From: Eimeria necatrix
Taxonomy: Eukaryota > Apicomplexa > Conoidasida > Eucoccidiorida > Eimeriidae
Length of the DNA stretch: 15,000 nucleotides
Direction: 5' to 3'
Assembly: GCF_000499385.1 (NCBI RefSeq)
Contig: NW_013654357.1
Location: forward strand, 1 to 15,000
Shown here: positions 1 to 7,670 of the stretch, one piece after another
Position numbering within the stretch: position 1 is the first letter of the stretch
Layout: each line of letters starts with the position of its first letter
Made by a program: the position numbers and the translations under genes
The notes under the pieces: generated by a model
What the model saw: the letters and a program-made list of their open reading frames with translations, nothing else
The model's database searches: none
What the model was told of the DNA's origin: nothing

Positions 1-24
1 TGCTGCTGCTGCTGCTGCTGCTCC

Positions 25-99
<75 letters not shown>

Positions 100-140
100 T
101 CCTCCTCCTCCTCCTCCTCCCGCTGCTGCGCAACCGCCGC

Positions 141-179
<39 letters not shown>

Positions 180-181
180 AG
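1..181 (+). repeat. CTG/CCT repeat tract, 3' end of a phosphatase intron
   Basis: The first 181 bases are almost pure CTG repeats broken by CCG and a short CCT run, plus a small non-repeat island near 127-140. The tract ends in CTGCAG at 176-181. It is read here as the 3' part of the intron before the first visible phosphatase exon, since the conserved protein starts exactly after that CAG. The upstream exon or exons, about 50 residues, lie outside the window. Confidence 0.75.
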
Positions 182-401
182 ATATGCGGGGACATCCACG
201 GGCAGTTCTACGACTTGCTGGAGTTGTTTCGCGTGGGGAGTTTTTTGCCGGAGACGAATTATTTGTTTTTGGGAGACTTCGTGGACAGAGGCTATTTTTC
301 GGTGGAGACCTTTTTGCTGCTGCTGGCCCTCAAAGTTCGCTACCCAGACAGAGTCACTCTCATTCGCGGCAACCACGAGAGCCGCCAGATCACCCAGGCG
401 A

Positions 402-463
<62 letters not shown>

Positions 464-577
464 GGGTGGGCGGGGCGCTGGCGTGCTGCTGCTGCTGGTT
501 GCGCTGCTGCTGCGGCTGCTGCTGCTGCTGCTGCTGGTGGAGGCGCTCCTCGGTGCCGCTGCCGCTGGTTGAGGCGC

Positions 578-628
<51 letters not shown>

Positions 629-793
629 AGGTGTACGGGTTTTACGACGAGTGTCTGCGGAAGTACGGCAGCAGCAGCGTGTGGCGCTACTGCACTGAAG
701 TCTTCGACTATTTGTCTTTGGCAGCAATTATTGACGACCAGCTTTTCGCGCTGCACGGCGGCCTTTCTCCAGCCATTTCCAGCGTCGACGAGG

Positions 794-828
<35 letters not shown>

Positions 829-981
829 GGTCGCTTTGCTGGTGCTGCTGCTGCGGCTGCTGCTGCTGCTGCTGCGGCTGCTGCGGCTGCGGCTGCTGGT
901 GCTGCGGCTGCTGCGCCAGCTTTGCTGGTGCTGCTGCTGCTGCGCGAGCTTTGCTGGTGCTGCTGCTGCTGCAGCAGCTGC

Positions 982-1032
<51 letters not shown>

Positions 1033-2951
1033 GTGGGGTGAGGGCGGTTGTGGGGGTGGGGGTTGCTGGCTTGCTGCGGGTGCTGCTGATGCTCCTGTTT
1101 GGAGGGTTTAGGGTTGGGGATGGGTTTTGGGGTTTAGGGTTTAGTAGGGTTTAGGGTTTAGGGTTTAGGGTTTAGGGTTTAGGGTTTGGGGTGCGCAGAT
1201 TCGCTCCATCGACAGAAAGCAAGAAGTGCCTCACGAAGGGCCCATGTGCGACCTTCTGTGGAGTGACCCTGAAGGCACGCCAAACCCTAAACCCTAAACC
1301 CTAAACCCTAAACCCTGAAACCCTCGTGGGTTTTTCTCTCGCCTGCACGAACGCGGGCCCTGGAGGGCAGCTTTAGGGTTTGAAACCGAGAGGCCAGGCT
1401 TTGCGATTTAGGGCTTAGGGTTTAGGGTTTAGGGTTTAGGGTTTAGGGTTTAGGGTTTAGGGTTTGGCCGCTGCAGAAATGAAGGGGTGGGGGTACAGCC
1501 CGCGAGGCGCAGGCTACCTCTTCGGGTCGGATATTGTGAAGACGGTTCGCAAACCCTAAACCCTAAACCCTAATTTCCAAACCCTAAAGCCTAATTTCTA
1601 AACCCTAAACCCGAATTTCTAAACCCTAAACCCTAGAAAGGAGTGGAAAACGCGCATCAGCAGCTTTCCCTTCCCAAGTGTTCAGAGCTTCGACCGCAGG
1701 CCCTGCCCCTGAAGGTCAAGTTAGGGTTTAGGGTTTAGGGTTTAGGGTTTAGGGATTACGGTTTAGGGTTTAGGGTTTGGGTGTGCAGTTCTGCCACACG
1801 AACAATGTGGAGATCATCGCGAGGGCGCATCAGCTGGTGATGGATGTAAGTTTTTATTTTTATTTTATTTTTATTTATTTTTATTTATTTTTATTTTTAT
1901 TTCATTTTTGTTTCTTTTTGTTTATTTTATTTCTTTTTTATTTCCTCTTCTATTCTCTTTGTCTCCCTTCGCCTTAAATTTCATTTTTGGCGTTCGCTGC
2001 GCGGCCGTTTCGCTGAGGGTTTAGGGTTTAGGGTTTAGGGTTTAGGGTTTAGGGTTATCTGCGCGTGCTTCTGTCTTGTCGCCTGAGCCGCTCTCTTTGC
2101 TCCCCCTGTTTGCATCCTCCTCCCTCATTTAGGGTTTAGGGTTTAGGGTTTAGGGTTTAGGGTTTAGGGTTTTGTCTCAGGGCTACAAGTGGTGGTTTGA
2201 CAAGAGGCTAGTCACTGTCTGGTCCGCCCCCAACTACTGCTACAGGTGCCTAAACCCTAAACCCTAAAACCCTAAACCCTAAAACGCTAAACCCTAGTCC
2301 TGAGCTCCTACTAAACCCTAAACCCTAGACCTAGCTGGTAAACGTTGAACCCTAGATCTCATCTTTGCGACCCTAAACCCTAATTCTGCGTTTCTAAACC
2401 CTAAACCCTCGCATTTGAGGCAAGGTAAACCCTAAACCCTAATTCTTTGCCTCTAAACCCTAAGCCCTCGCTGGTGCTGCAACCTAAACCCTAAACCCTA
2501 ATTCTGTGTTTCAAAACCCTTAACCCTCGCATTTGCGGCAAGCTAAACCCAAAACCCTAATTCTTTGCCTCTAAACCCTAAACCCTCGCTGGTGCTGCAG
2601 CCTAAACCCTAAACCCTAATTCTGTGTTTCTAAACCCTAAACCCTCGCAGGTGCGGCAACGTGGCGACTGTGATGGAGTTGGACGAACATTTGAATTACC
2701 AGTTCAAAACTTTCGAGGCTGCTCCGCCGGTGCGTGCCAAACCCTAAACCCTAAACCCTAAACCCTAAACCCTAGCGCCTTGCGGGGGCGCATCCAGCGC
2801 CTGCTTGTCGACTGGGCAGCGGCTGCGGCTTCCACTGAGGCCTGAAGTAGGGTTTAGGGTTTAGGGTTTAGGGTTTAGGGTTTAGGGTTTGTCTTCGCAG
2901 GAGCGGCGCGGCATCCCCTCTAAAAAACCGCCGCCAGATTACTTCCTTTAG
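182..2951 (+). CDS. PPP4C (PP4c/PPX homologue): Protein phosphatase 4 catalytic subunit, 5'-partial, eight exons
   Basis: This is a metal-dependent Ser/Thr phosphatase of the PPP family. Proposed exons are 182-397, 631-792, 1199-1274, 1477-1544, 1789-1845, 2181-2245, 2651-2729 and 2901-2951, together 257 codons plus TAG, all in phase. Visible motifs, in order: [48 protein letters not shown] and SAPNYCYR. The metal ligands and the catalytic Asp/His pair expected of PPP enzymes are present. PP4 is chosen over PP2A and PP6 because of the tail [16 protein letters not shown], which resembles the [12 protein letters not shown] end of PP4, and because of [21 protein letters not shown]. The DYFL end is the carboxymethylation tail shared with PP2A. 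The length fits a PP4 lacking its first 50 or so residues, with no internal indels. Unlike other genes here, its exons carry no homopolymer insertions; the repeats sit only in introns. Two introns appear to use GC donors. Confidence 0.93.
398..630 (+). other. GC-AG intron made mainly of CTG repeat
   Basis: Exon 182-397 ends in ATCACCCAG (ITQ) and the next exon resumes GTGTACGGG (VYG), exactly as PP4 proteins read across this point. The bases after CAG are GCGAGC, so the donor is GC, with otherwise good consensus (CAG|GCGAGC). The body is mostly CTG, with a less regular part around 462-580, ending in CTGCAG at 625-630. The only other reading inserts about 20 Cys residues into a conserved helix up to a GT near 465. 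Confidence 0.75.
793..1198 (+). repeat. Intron of CTG repeat followed by a TTTAGGG array
   Basis: The donor is GAG|GTCTGC, with the CTG repeat starting inside the donor itself. CTG and GCTGCGGCTG variants run to about 1030. A G/T-rich stretch follows, and then a TTTAGGG array from about 1107 to 1190. The acceptor is GTGCGCAG at 1191-1198, about ten bases after the last telomere-like unit. It separates two well-conserved phosphatase exons. Confidence 0.8.
1275..1476 (+). other. Second GC-donor intron, with facing telomere-like arrays
   Basis: Exon 1199-1274 ends CCTGAAG and the intron starts GCACGC. Splicing to CAG at 1474-1476 gives SDPE-E-M-K-GWG, the same length as other PP4 proteins. An AAACCCT array (about 1280-1320) follows the donor and a TTTAGGG array (about 1409-1466) precedes the acceptor, so the two ends are complementary in the transcript. 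A GT donor at 1263 is in phase but would remove SDPE. Confidence 0.7.
1545..1788 (+). repeat. Intron with AAACCCT array at the 5' end and TTTAGGG array at the 3' end
   Basis: The donor is ACG|GTTCGC and the acceptor GTGTGCAG. AAACCCT units occupy about 1550-1637, several interrupted by AATTTC spacers. TTTAGGG units occupy about 1720-1779. The middle (1638-1719) is unique sequence with no coding signal seen. Splicing joins IVKT to FCHTNN in phase 0. Confidence 0.8.
1846..2180 (+). repeat. Intron with T-rich tract and two TTTAGGG arrays
   Basis: The donor GTAAGT is fully canonical. A T-rich, TTTTTATTT-type tract fills 1850-1975. TTTAGGG arrays lie at about 2018-2056 and 2128-2171, with the acceptor TGTCTCAG nine bases later. 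Splicing joins HQLVMD to GYKWWF. There is no C-rich array at the 5' side of this intron. Confidence 0.8.
2246..2650 (+). repeat. Intron of AAACCCT repeats with a 59-bp higher-order repeat reaching the acceptor
   Basis: After the donor CAG|GTGCCT the intron is nearly all AAACCCT units. From about 2408 they are organised in a 59-bp period. The 18-base element beginning CTCGC occurs at 2408, 2467, 2526, 2585 and 2644, each step exactly 59 bases. The fifth copy, CTCGCAGGTGCGGCAACG, is the real 3' splice junction with the first bases of the next exon. An earlier, weaker copy may sit near 2349. Confidence 0.85.
2730..2900 (+). repeat. Last phosphatase intron, with facing telomere-like arrays
   Basis: The donor is CCG|GTGCGT and the acceptor GTCTTCGCAG. 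AAACCCT units fill about 2738-2775 and TTTAGGG units about 2847-2891; about 70 bases of unique sequence lie between. It joins FEAAPP to ERRGIPSK. Confidence 0.82.
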
Positions 2952-3530
2952 GGGCCCCCCCTCAGTACCCTTTGGGGCCCCTTGCGGCGCCCCTAGGGCC
3001 CCCCGGGGGCCCCTCTTTAGGGGCCCCTGGGGGCCCCCATTGAGGGACCCCTAGGGCCCCTGGGGGCCCCCTGGGGGGGCCCCTAAAGGGGGGCCCCCAA
3101 ACAAGGAGGCCCTAAGCAGGGCCTCCTTGTGAGGGGGCCCCAAGGGCCCCTATCTAACAACCCCTGGGGGCCCCCTTAGGGGGGCCCCCAGGAGTTGGGG
3201 CCCCTGAATTGGGGCCCTTATTGGGGCCCCCATGGAGGGGCCCCTATAGGGGGCCCCATTGAGGGGCCCCCAACTCCTGGGGGCCCCCCTAAGGGGGCCC
3301 CTAGATGGGGGCCCCTAGGTAGGGGCCCCTTCTTAGGGGCCCTCTTTAAACCCTTTCGCGAGGACCCTTGAGGGGGCCCCCCGCTACGGGCCCTACCAAG
3401 GGCCCCCTTGGAGGGCCCCCTTTTTTAGGGCCCCCTTTTTGGGGGCCCCCTTGAGGGGCCCCCCTTTTGGGGGCCCCCCTGGGGGGCCCCCTTGAGGGGC
3501 CCCTAGACCCAGACTTGTGAGGGGCCCCTT
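2952..3530. repeat. GGGGCCCC palindrome-rich block
   Basis: Directly after the phosphatase stop, nearly 600 bases consist of variants of GGGGCCCC and GGGGGCCCCC separated by short spacers such as TAGG, CATTGA and TTGAGG. No convincing coding signal was found on either strand; the open minus-strand frame here is Gly/Pro/Arg repeat only. It contains a perfect 34-bp inverted repeat (3167-3200 against 3268-3301) and a 13-bp hairpin at 3101-3130. It lies between two genes that point at each other. Confidence 0.85.
3101..3130. repeat. Perfect 13-bp hairpin with 4-base loop
   Basis: ACAAGGAGGCCCT, then AAGC, then AGGGCCTCCTTGT. It differs in sequence from the surrounding GGGGCCCC units. It sits about 150 bases downstream of the phosphatase stop, so it could act in 3'-end formation, but that is only an inference. 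Confidence 0.6.
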
Positions 3531-3588
3531 TGCTGCTCGCGTGGTGGTTTGCGGCGGCGCCTGTGTGGGGCCTAAAGACCATTGGTGC

Positions 3589-3625
<37 letters not shown>

Positions 3626-3989
3626 CAGCTTCAGCAGAGGCGAATAGCTAGCTAGATAGCTATCTAGCTAGCTAGATAGCTTGCTAGCTAGCTAGATAGC
3701 TAGCTAGCTTGCAAGCTGGGCAGATAGGGGGTGAAGCCGGTGACTAGCTGCTGCTGCTGCAGCTGCTGCTGCTTGCTGCTGCTGCTGCTGCAGCTGCTGC
3801 TGCGAAGGGCCCCGGGGAGCCTCATGCGGCGATTGGCTCCCTTTGGTAGAGGGCCCGGGGCCCCCGCTCCGCCCATGTTGCTGTTGCTGCTGCTTTGCTG
3901 CTGCTGCTGCGCAGCTGCTGCTGCTGCTGCACAGCTGCTGCTGCTGCTAAAATTATTGAGTGTTGCTGTTTGTGTGCACTGACTCGTGC
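3531..3989. repeat. CTG tracts and GCTA/GATA-like repeat, no gene seen
   Basis: A CTG tract runs from 3592 to 3622. From about 3646 to 3718 the sequence is made of TAGC, TAGA and TATC tetramers (GCTAGCTAGATAGC type), which is self-complementary. From 3746 to 3950 there are CTG/CAG tracts mixed with TTG. No protein-like segment was found on either strand. Confidence 0.7.
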
Positions 3990-4015
3990 TTATTGGGAGG
4001 CTTTTGCCGGCTCCC

Positions 4016-4047
<32 letters not shown>

Positions 4048-4882
4048 AGCTTTTGCTGCTGCTGCTGCTGAAAGGCCCTGGCTTCTGCCACTTGCTGCCG
4101 CAGGGCCCCAAACCTGCTGGCTAGCTGCTGCATCAAAGTCCGGCTGGGTCTTATTTCTTGAGATCTCTTTTTGAAAGTTTTAAATAAATCCGACTGAGAC
4201 AAAACTCCCAAAGTGCTTCTCCCGTGCGACAAGAACTGCCGGGTCCACCGGCTCATGCCGTGGGGGCCCCCTGGGGGCCCCCCAGTGGGCCCCTTGGGGG
4301 ACCCTTTTAAGGAAGCTTCAGGGGCCCCCCCCGGGGGCCCCTCAGGGGGCCCCTCGGGGGGCCCCCCAGGCGGAGTTTTGGGGCTCTGGCCCTCACCAGC
4401 AACCCTTGGGGGGCCCCCGGGGGCCCCCGCTGCAGCAGCTTCTGTCTTGGGGGCCCCCGCGGGGGCTTCTGCTGCTGCTTCTTTTTGAGGTGCAGCAGCA
4501 GCAGCAGATGGGAGGCTCTTGGGACTTGGAGTCTGCTGCTGCGCTGCAGCCAACGGGGGGCCCCCAGGGGGCCCCCCAGGGGGCCCCCCTCCCGTTGGCT
4601 GCGGGGGTTTGGCTGCTGCTGTCTCTTCAGTGGCGGCCTCGCCCTCTGCTGCTTCTGCTGCAGCTCCCTCTTCTGCTGCTGCTGCTTCTGCTGCAGCCCC
4701 TTCTGCTGCTGCTGCTTCTGCTGCAGCCCCTTCTTCTGCTGCTGCTGCTGCTCCCTCTTCTGCTTCCTCTCCCTTTGGCGCCTCTTGTGTCTCTTGATTT
4801 GCTTCTGCTGCTTCTGCTGCTTCTCCTTTAGCCTCTGGGCTTGGCTGCTCTGCTGCTTCCTCTGTTTCCTGGCCCTCAGTCA

Positions 4883-4921
<39 letters not shown>

Positions 4922-5038
4922 CGGGGGCCTCGGGGGCTGCTGCTGCTTCGCCGCTGCTGCTGCCCGCCTCAGTCTCGCCGCTGGCTCCTTCTGTTTCCCC
5001 TGAGCTTTCCTCCTGGGCCTCTCCCTCTGCTGCTTCCG

Positions 5039-5076
<38 letters not shown>

Positions 5077-5342
5077 TCTGCCTCGCCTGCTGCTGGCGAT
5101 TCGGGCCCCTCAGCCTCCTCCTCCCCGTCAGTCTGCTGCTGCAAGAAGCTCTTCAGGGCCGCCTCTAGGGGCCCCCGGGGGGCCCCCAGGGGCCCCCGGG
5201 GGGCCCCCGCCCGCAGCCGCTGCTGCGGGGGGCCCCCATAGCTATAAGCCAAAAGGTCACCTGGGGGCCCCTGCCTATGGTAGGCAGCAGCGGGGCCCCA
5301 GAGGCCCGGGGCTGCAGCGCAAACAAAGAGGTAGGCCCTCAT
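3990..5342 (-). CDS. Probable acidic low-complexity secreted protein, function unknown
   Basis: This is an open frame of 450 residues from ATG at 5342-5340 to TAA at 3992-3990. That is the first ATG in this frame; the frame itself opens further upstream, after a TGA near 5480. The N-terminus MRAYLFVCAAAPGLWGPAAA looks like a signal peptide. Next come a Gly/Pro/Arg segment encoded by GGGGGCCCC runs, then LEAALKSFLQQQTDGEEE, then a long Glu/Ala/Ser region with poly-Ser and poly-Ala. A second Gly/Pro region follows. The last 90 residues are different: a basic segment starting MSRWTRQFLSHGRS (from 4256), a likely coiled coil (TLMQQLASRFGALRQQVAEA) and poly-Gln. No family is recognised. Coding CAG, GCA and AGC repeats lie on the sense strand, as in the transporter. 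Undetected introns and an upstream exon are possible. Confidence 0.55.
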
Positions 5343-5365
5343 GTTTGGCTGCTTGCTGCGGCTCG

Positions 5366-5411
<46 letters not shown>

Positions 5412-5742
5412 GGTGTCCGCCTCGCCGCTCGCCCAGCGCAGCAGCTGCAGCAGAGCTGGGGAGCCAAGAGACACCCAGGGTCACTCCTGGACAGCCGGAG
5501 CTCTTAGACTTGCAAAAGGGGCCTTAGAAGTGGCTGGGTTTGGGGCAGCTAGTGCGGGTTGCTGCTGCTGCTGCTGCTGCGGCGGCTGCAGCTGCGGCTG
5601 CAGCTGCGGCTGCTGCGCGGTGTCGAGACAGCGTCGCTGGGCAGCAGGGCACGGGCTGCTCCTTGAAATGGATTAAATTTAAGCAAATTATTCAAATTAA
5701 AGAACAAATTTGAGACAAAAAACAGGTTATGAGGGCCCATAG
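5343..5742. other. Spacer upstream of the minus-strand low-complexity gene
   Basis: The stretch has a CTG tract (about 5370-5408), a mixed CTG/CGG/CAG stretch (about 5560-5615), then an AT-rich segment at 5667-5735. The AT-rich part is a candidate promoter for the minus-strand gene, judged on base composition and position alone. A short minus-strand frame with plain composition (FQGAARALLPSDAVST, about 5622-5668) might be an upstream exon, but I see no supporting splice evidence. Confidence 0.35.
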
Positions 5743-5752
5743 AGCCTGAGGC

Positions 5753-5790
<38 letters not shown>

Positions 5791-6000
5791 CGCTGGACTG
5801 GGCCGGCGGGCCCGATGCCGACCAGCGGCTGCCTGTCGGTACACCCCAACTCTCTCTTTTGTCTTCACTTCATTTTAAATTTAATTAATTATTATTTATT
5901 TACTTTTGCTTTTCTTTGGACTTCATAAACTGCAGACAGGCGCGCGCAGCAGCCAGCAGCGACGCCTACGGCAGCCGCCAAGCCGACGCGTGAGGCCACC
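5743..6000 (+). CDS. Possible two-exon gene fragment, unrecognised
   Basis: Two short stretches of non-repeat sequence join in phase. Exon 5743-5838 encodes a poly-Gln run followed by RPLDWAGGPDADQRLPV. Exon 5936-6000 encodes RRAQQPAATPTAAAKPTREAT. The 97-base gap has a GTACAC donor, is T- and A-rich, and ends TAAACTGCAG, so it looks like an ordinary intron, unlike the repeat-made introns elsewhere here. A GTAACA follows at 6001 and could be the next donor. A later acceptor TTTCAG at 6405-6410 would continue the frame in phase 0 for about 43 codons to a stop near 6541. No start codon and no homologue are evident. Treat it as a weak candidate. Confidence 0.3.
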
Positions 6001-6004
6001 GTAA

Positions 6005-6049
6005 CAGCAGCAGCAGCAGCAGCAGCTGCTGCTGCTGCTGCTGCTGCTG
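6005..6049. repeat. (CAG)7(CTG)8 perfect loopless palindrome
   Basis: Seven CAG triplets (6005-6025) run straight into eight CTG triplets (6026-6049), which makes a self-complementary block with essentially no loop. Confidence 0.85.
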
Positions 6050-6520
6050 TTGCAAGCAGCAGCAGCCCCTAAACAGCAGAAGAAAACTTAGAGAAGCAAT
6101 ACTGAAGAGGATATAGGGAGTCTAAGATAGAGAGCAGCAGCAATTTTATGGAGCTTTGGCGTCTTGGGCCCCTTAGGGACAGCAGCAGCAGCAGCAGCAG
6201 CAAGAAGCTGCAGCCACTAGGCGGCAGCTGCAGCAGCAGCAACAGTAGGATTCTGCAGCTGCTAGGTAGCAGCAGCAGCAGCAGGAAGCTGCAGATGCTA
6301 CGCAGCAGAAGCAGCAGCAGCAGCAGCAGCAAGCTGCTGCACTGCCGTGCCACGTCTTTGAAGAGAAGCTCTAGAGGCAGCAGCAGCTGCTGCTGCTGTC
6401 CTCATTTCAGGTGTACGTACACCTCAGCAGCAGCACTGCTGCAGCTGTTGCTGCTTATTTCCAAATAAATAGCTGCATAGTGCAGCCAGCAGCAGCAAAC
6501 AGACGGCTTGCTAGACCAGC
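6050..6520. repeat. Interspersed CAG/GCAGC-rich sequence
   Basis: This is mostly AGCAGC repeats separated by short unique stretches, with several CTGCAG and CAGCTG palindromes. It contains one copy of the 16-bp palindrome AGGTGTACGTACACCT (6409-6424) right after a CTCATTTCAG acceptor-like sequence. AATAAA occurs near 6463. No confident gene was found. Confidence 0.5.
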
Positions 6521-6688
6521 TAGCCACAGCTAGCCACAGCTAGCCACAGCTAGCCACAGCTAGCCACAGCTAGCCACAGCTAGCCACAGATAGCCACAGA
6601 TAGCCACAGCCAGCCACAGCTAGCCACAGCTAGCCACAGCTAGCCACAGCTAGCCACAGCTAGCCACAGCTAGCCACAGCTAGCCACA
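6521..6688. repeat. 10-bp tandem array TAGCCACAGC, about 17 units
   Basis: Nearly perfect TAGCCACAGC decamers, with a few CAGA or CAGC variants. Units begin with a TAGC element related to the GCTA repeats elsewhere in the window. There are no spacers, so this is not a CRISPR array. Confidence 0.95.
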
Positions 6689-6998
6689 TTAGCCGGGAGG
6701 CGGCCTGTGTCTGCGTCCGAGCACTGGCCTCGCGATTGTGTCTGCTGCTGCTGCTCTTGCTGCTGCAGCAGCAGCGGCTGCAGCAGCGGCTGCTGCAGCC
6801 GCTGCAGCTGCTGCGGGAAGCAAAACAAAGCACAGAGATTCCGAGGCCCTAAACCCTAAAATGCCTCCAGTGCCAAACCCTAAGCCCTAAACCCTAGGGG
6901 TTTTGCTGCAGCAGCAGGAAACAGCAGCAGCAGCAGCAACTGCAGCTGCTGCATTTTCCTAGAAGCCGCAGCAGAACTTCGGCGGGAAATACCCGCAA
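6689..6998. other. Spacer between decamer arrays
   Basis: Mixed unique and CAG/CTG sequence (6740-6815 forms several CTGCAG-centred palindromes). A short group of CCCTAAA units lies at about 6846-6897. Another CAG run follows at about 6908-6940. No protein-like frame or RNA gene was recognised. Confidence 0.5.
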
Positions 6999-7077
6999 CT
7001 AGCCACAGCTAGCCACAGCTAGCCACAGCTAGCCACAGCTAGCCACAGCTAGCCACAGCTAGCCACAGCTAGCCAAA
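6999..7077. repeat. Second 10-bp array (AGCCACAGCT), about 7-8 units
   Basis: Same decamer and same orientation as the array at 6521-6688, about 310 bases away. The last unit decays to AGCCAAAGCC. Confidence 0.95.
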
Positions 7078-7129
7078 GCCACGCCTATACTGGAACTGGG
7101 AGTAAGCACTTGTTGCTGTTGAAGCCAAA

Positions 7130-7660
7130 GGCAGCTAGCACAGCTAGCTAGCCAGCTTCACTGGCTAGCTGTGGTAGCTAGCTGCGGTAGCTAGCTGAGG
7201 CTGTCTGCAGCAGCTAGCGTTACAGCTTGTCGCGGCTAGAAGCAATTGCCTGTGGCTAGCTGCCTGTGGCTAGCTAGTTGTGGCTAGATGACTGTGGCTA
7301 GCTAGCTGTGGCTAGCTAGTTGTGGCTAGCTAGCTGTGGCTGGCTGGTTGTAGCTGGCTTGTCGTGGCTAGCTAGCTGTGGCTAGCTGGCTGTAATTAGC
7401 TGGTTGTAGCTAGCTAGCTGTGGCTAGCTAGCTGTGGCTAGCTAGCTGCGGCTAGCTAGCTGCAGCTAAGCTCTGCTGGGTGTTGCTGGCTAGGTGGGGC
7501 TAGCTGCGGCTTGGCTTGGCTAGATGTGGCTAGCTGTGACTGGCTAGCCAAGGCCAGGTGCAGGCAGCCGTGGCTAGCCAGCTGTGGCTGGCTAGCTACA
7601 GCTAGCTAGCTGTGGCTGGCTAGCTATAGCTAGCTAGCTACAGCTAGCTGTGGCTGCTCC
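7130..7660. repeat. Degenerate GCTGTGGCTAG field, inverted relative to the decamer arrays
   Basis: More than 500 bases of GTGGCTAGCTAGCT-type sequence with frequent substitutions. The core GCTGTGGCTA is the exact reverse complement of TAGCCACAGC. This field and the two arrays before it therefore form a large imperfect inverted repeat. Confidence 0.85.
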
Positions 7661-7670
7661 CGCTAGTGTG

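Noticed and set aside
184..1154. Long open frames rich in Leu, Cys and Ala across the left end
   Set aside because: They are CTG repeats, which stay open in all three frames. Only the parts matching phosphatase exons are real coding sequence.
1107..2890. A chromosome end or telomere
   Set aside because: The TTTAGGG arrays are short, occur in both orientations, and lie inside introns of a conserved gene, so they are interstitial.
182..2951. PP2A or PP6 rather than PP4
   Set aside because: The family core is shared, but RGIPSKKP before the DYFL end and the [18 protein letters not shown] stretch fit PP4 better than the PP2A tail.
3346..3582. Minus-strand 78-residue frame in the GGGGCCCC block
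   Set aside because: It is almost wholly Gly/Pro/Arg/Lys from the repeat and has no ordinary protein-like stretch beyond about 20 residues.
4213..5527. Plus-strand frames of poly-Leu, Ala/Ser and Cys over the minus-strand gene
   Set aside because: They are antisense shadows of the repeat-rich minus-strand frame and contain no conserved segments.
6521..7077. CRISPR array
   Set aside because: The units are 10 bases with no unique spacers, and the organism is a eukaryote.
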